Position numbers and translations under genes: made by a program
The notes under the pieces: generated by a model
What the model was told of the DNA's origin: nothing
Seen by the model: the letters and a program-made list of their open reading frames with translations, nothing else
Database searches by the model: none
Part shown: in pieces, positions 61,311-64,000 of the stretch
Layout: the number at the start of each line of letters is the position of its first letter
How positions within the stretch are numbered: position 1 is the stretch's first letter
Source: Rana temporaria
Taxonomy: Eukaryota > Chordata > Amphibia > Anura > Ranidae
Direction of reading: 5' to 3'
Assembly (NCBI RefSeq): GCF_905171775.1
Contig: NC_053491.1
Span: 297,134,799-297,198,798 of the forward strand
DNA length: 64,000 nt

Positions 61311-62200
61311 ATGGATGCAGAGAAAAAAAGTAAAAGTGTGGTCTGGGACTATTTCTCATCTCAACCATCCCCAGGAAAAGCAGCAGTGTGCAACACATGC
61401 ACAAACATATGAGCATGGGATCAGCAACTGCAAAAAACTAAAATATATAAAATCTTTGGGTCCATCTAAGAGTTCATCATGTTTAAGAGTTCATCTGTGC
61501 TGCATTATATATAATGCATCACAAAGAAAACAAACTGAATCACAAAATACCACTATCCCGGGTAACAAGATAGGCTTCAAAAAAGTGTCTGGATTTGGAT
61601 AGAAGATCCCAACTGCTGGACAGAGTAATCACAGAGATGATAGTTACCGATAACCAGCCATTTACAATGGTGTCTGACTCGGGATTTAGGCGGTTGATGT
61701 CAATAGCAAAGCCAAGGTACACACTGAAGGGTGAAAAGTATTACCAAACCGAAATGCTGGGTAAGATTCACCAAAGGTAGTTGAGAGAGTAAAGACTATG
61801 CTGGCAACTCACTCTCATTCACGACTGACTTCATTGAAAGCAGATGGACAAAAAGACAATTGTTGTTGAATACAAAAGTGATGCAAGGATTCCACACTAG
61901 GAAGTACATTAGAAAAATGTTGATAGGCATGCTTGAAGACTGGGGAATAAACAAATACAAAGTGATGCATGTGCTTCGAGACAGCAGAGCAAACATGGTG
62001 AAAGGAATGAAGCTTGCTGAAGTATCATAGCTTAGTTGCATGGCAAACACCCTACAACTTGTGGTAAATGATGGTCTTTCCAGCCAGAGAGCTTCAATAG
62101 ATATAATTGTCATTCTAAAGAGGTGTGCAGGCCATTTTCACCATTCAAACCTTGCTAAGCAGCGACAGAGGTGCATTCAGGAAGACTGTGCCCTTTCCAA
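61311..62200 (+). pseudogene. hAT transposase fossil, ZBED-like
   Basis: Starts MDAEKKSKSVVWDYFS with CNTC (BED-type zinc finger, first half). Later: LDRVITEMIVTDNQPFTMVS and SGFRRLMSIAKPRYTLKGEK (61611-61735), the core block of ZBED-like hAT transposases. VCRPFSPFKP near 62125-62150 resembles the segment before the catalytic Glu. Several frameshifts and deletions. Confidence 0.7.
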
Positions 62201-62212
62201 AAAATAGATTTT

Positions 62213-62640
62213 TTTGTACTCACTGTAAAATCCTTCTTTGTCATCCATGGACAGGAGAGGACTAGGCAGAAACATGTTAAAGTAACATGTATTTAATTAT
62301 CTAACAGAGTTGAACAGCCCTGCTCAGGGGGCGGTCCCTCCGGACATAACCCTCCTCCCTGCAGCATGCAGCCTCAGTTCGTAACAAGCAGTACAAACCT
62401 AGAAAGTAGGGGTGGGTGCCAAAAATCCTATTTTCTCTTATCGTCCATGGACGAACACAGCTCCGTAAATCTTGACAAGTGGGACATCCCCAGGCAGTGT
62501 AAAAAAAACAAGGGGTGGGAACAGTATCAGTAAAAAGCAACTTAGCTTCACCCCAAAACAAGCAGAGCTCCTCAACTGAGAAGTTGCATCTTTAACCAAA
62601 GGTATTGAAGATACAGGGCTTTTATACACCCTTCCTTCCC
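62213..62640. mobile_element. DIRS terminal fragment (termini and internal complementary region)
   Basis: 62216-62260 has the DIRS-type left terminus (TTTTTTGTACTCACTGTAAA, TCATCCATGGACAGG). 62430-62470 has its internal partner (CTTATCGTCCATGGACGAAC). It is a third DIRS lineage, different from A and B. Only the 3' end of an element on the minus strand remains, with a little coding remnant near 62440-62560. Confidence 0.5.
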
Positions 62641-62951
62641 AGACCAATTTTTAGCTTTCAGCGCTCTCACACTTTGAATGACAATTACTCAGTCATGCTA
62701 CACTGTACCCAAATCAAATTTTTTATAATTTTTTTCTCACAAATAGAGCTTTCTTTTGGTGGTATTTAATCACTGCTGGGTTATTTATTTTTTGCAATAT
62801 AAGCAAAAAAAGAGAGAAAGTTTCTAGTGTAAAATTTTGCAAATAAGTAATTTTTCTTCATAAATTGTGGGGCAAAATGTATACTGCTACATATCTATAG
62901 TAAAAATAACCCCAAAAAAATGTATATTACTTGGTCTCTGTGAAAGTTATA
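62641..62951. repeat. TTAA-type family module, left part
   Basis: Matches 20110-20420 (AATGACAATTACTCAGTCAT, AGAGCTTTCTTTTGGTGGTA). It is interrupted at 62952 by a MITE and goes on at 63665. Confidence 0.7.
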
Positions 62952-63664
62952 GGCCCGGATTCACAGAGACTTACGCCAACGTATCTACTGATACGCCGTC
63001 GTAAGTCCAAATGAGCCCTGTCGTATCTATGCGCTGATTCTTTAAATGATATACGCCTGAATTTTGCCAAGATACGACCGACGTAAGTCTCCTACGCTGT
63101 CGTATCTTGGGTGCATATTTACGCTGGCCGCTAGGGGCGCTTCCGTTGATTTACGCGTCGAATATGTAAAATGAGCTACATACGCCGATTCACGAACGTA
63201 CTCTCGCCTGTCGCTGTAATCTACGTCGTTTACATAAGGCGTTTGTCCGGCGTAAAGTTAAACCACCAAAAAGCTGGTCTAAGTCGTTTAGGGTATGGAC
63301 GTCGGAACTGCCGTCGGATTTTACATTGTGTACGCAAGTCGTACGTGAATGGGGCTGGGCGTAAGTTACGTTCACGTCATACGCATTGAGCCGTCGTATC
63401 TTAGGGAGTATTTGCGACGTGATTCTGAGCATGCGCCGTTCGTTCGGCCATGCATTTACAAGCTTCATTATAATACTACACGCCCACTGCCTTGCTACTT
63501 TGAATTAGGCGGGCTTACTCTGGCCATTTTACGTTACGCCGGCGCGAGAAAGGGAGCAAGTGCTTTGTGAATACACTACGAGCCTCTCTATGTTACGTCG
63601 GCCTAGCGCATATCAGATGCACTACGCCGCTCTAAAGATACGCCAATCTCTCTGAATCTGGCCC
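62952..63664. mobile_element. MITE with GGCCCGGATTCACAGAGA ends, ATA duplication
   Basis: 713 bases. Right end TCTCTGAATCTGGCCC is the inverse. ATA at 62949-62951 and 63665-63667. The unbroken site is visible at 20417-20425 in a related repeat. The inside is rich in TACGxCGTAAGTC-like motifs and CpG. Confidence 0.8.
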
Positions 63665-63867
63665 ATAGAGTCTACAAGCTATGGTGCAAATCTTTGAAAA
63701 ATTATCACATCTGATCACACCTGATGTACTGAAGGCCCATCTAAATTCTTGGGACCCTAACAAGCCAGGAAAGTACAAATAACCCCCAAATTACCCCTTT
63801 TTGGAAAGGAGACATTCCAAGGTATTTAGTAAGAGGCATGGTGAGTTTTTTGAAGTTGTAATTTCTT
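63665..63867. repeat. TTAA-type family module, right part
   Basis: Continues 62641-62951 after the MITE (CTACAAGCTATGGTGC; compare 20430-20560). Cut at 63868 by a DIRS end. Confidence 0.7.
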
Positions 63868-64000
63868 TATCGTACATCACGGGACACAGAGCAGCATAGC
63901 CATTACATATGGGTTATATAGTGTACCTTCAGGTGATGGACACTGGCACTCTCCGACAGGAAGTTACCTCCCTATATAACCCCCACCCATAGTGGGAGTA
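63868..64000 (+). mobile_element. Left end of a DIRS element (family of DIRS B), continuing past the window
   Basis: CTTTATCGTACATCACGGGA followed by terminal-repeat sequence similar to the complement of the right end of DIRS B, with differences (for example AGCAGCATAGCC). The orientation implies genes on the + strand, beyond 64000. Confidence 0.8.

Noticed and set aside
1..64000. tRNA, rRNA and host exons
   Set aside because: I looked for A/B box-like motifs, rRNA phrases and exon-like frames with known domains and found none I could support by eye. A tRNA scan and protein search would be needed to be sure.

Overview
The window looks like transposon-packed DNA of an anuran amphibian with a large genome, probably a ranid-type frog. 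The inference rests on the mix of elements: tyrosine-recombinase retrotransposons of the DIRS and Ngaro groups, L1/Tx1-type and CR1-type LINEs, a BEL/Pao fossil, Tc1/mariner and hAT transposons, and many copies of a non-autonomous family with a TTAA target and CCACTT ends. I found no host protein-coding exon, no rRNA and no tRNA. The species is not determined from sequence alone.

Layout, left to right. 1-5511: an L1/Tx1-type LINE whose start lies outside the window. 5512-12985: a degraded Ngaro element on the + strand (gag zinc knuckle, RT, RNase H, tyrosine recombinase, SGNH-type hydrolase) split by a solo LTR, a Tc1 remnant and a 5'-truncated L1 that itself carries a nearly complete Tc1. 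12985-14550: a hAT (ZMYM-like) transposase fossil. 14551-21740: repeat-derived sequence, including a 1.9-kb non-autonomous hAT with an internal minisatellite, and a TTAA-flanked element inserted in a 31-bp minisatellite. 21745-27020: a minus-strand DIRS fossil broken by a TTAA element, which holds a Tc1 copy with a perfect 109-bp hairpin. 27021-32700: MITEs, a Tc1 remnant and unassigned DNA. 32700-37565: a minus-strand BEL/Pao fossil split by a CR1/L2-like LINE with an open RT frame.

37571-51800 is the most informative part, a stack of insertions. A TTAA-type element was hit by a hAT (37768-39240) and by DIRS element A (39750-51358). DIRS A then received a Harbinger-type MITE (46887-47364) and a second DIRS, element B (40479-46463). 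DIRS B is young: its 137-bp inverted terminal repeats are identical by eye, it has an internal complementary region, and gag, RT/RNase H/methyltransferase-like and tyrosine recombinase frames are all open. Its gag seems to start in a small upstream exon joined by a phase-0 intron.

51856-54261 is a dead Tc1 with a hAT MITE inside. 56285-58040 is another DIRS fossil. 58880-62200 holds an L1 fragment, a CR1 3' end and a ZBED-like hAT fossil. 62213-64000 holds a DIRS terminal fragment, a MITE, and the left end of a + strand DIRS that runs off the window. The retroelement proteins would act together (gag particle, RT/RNase H for cDNA, recombinase for circle integration), but only DIRS B looks close to complete.
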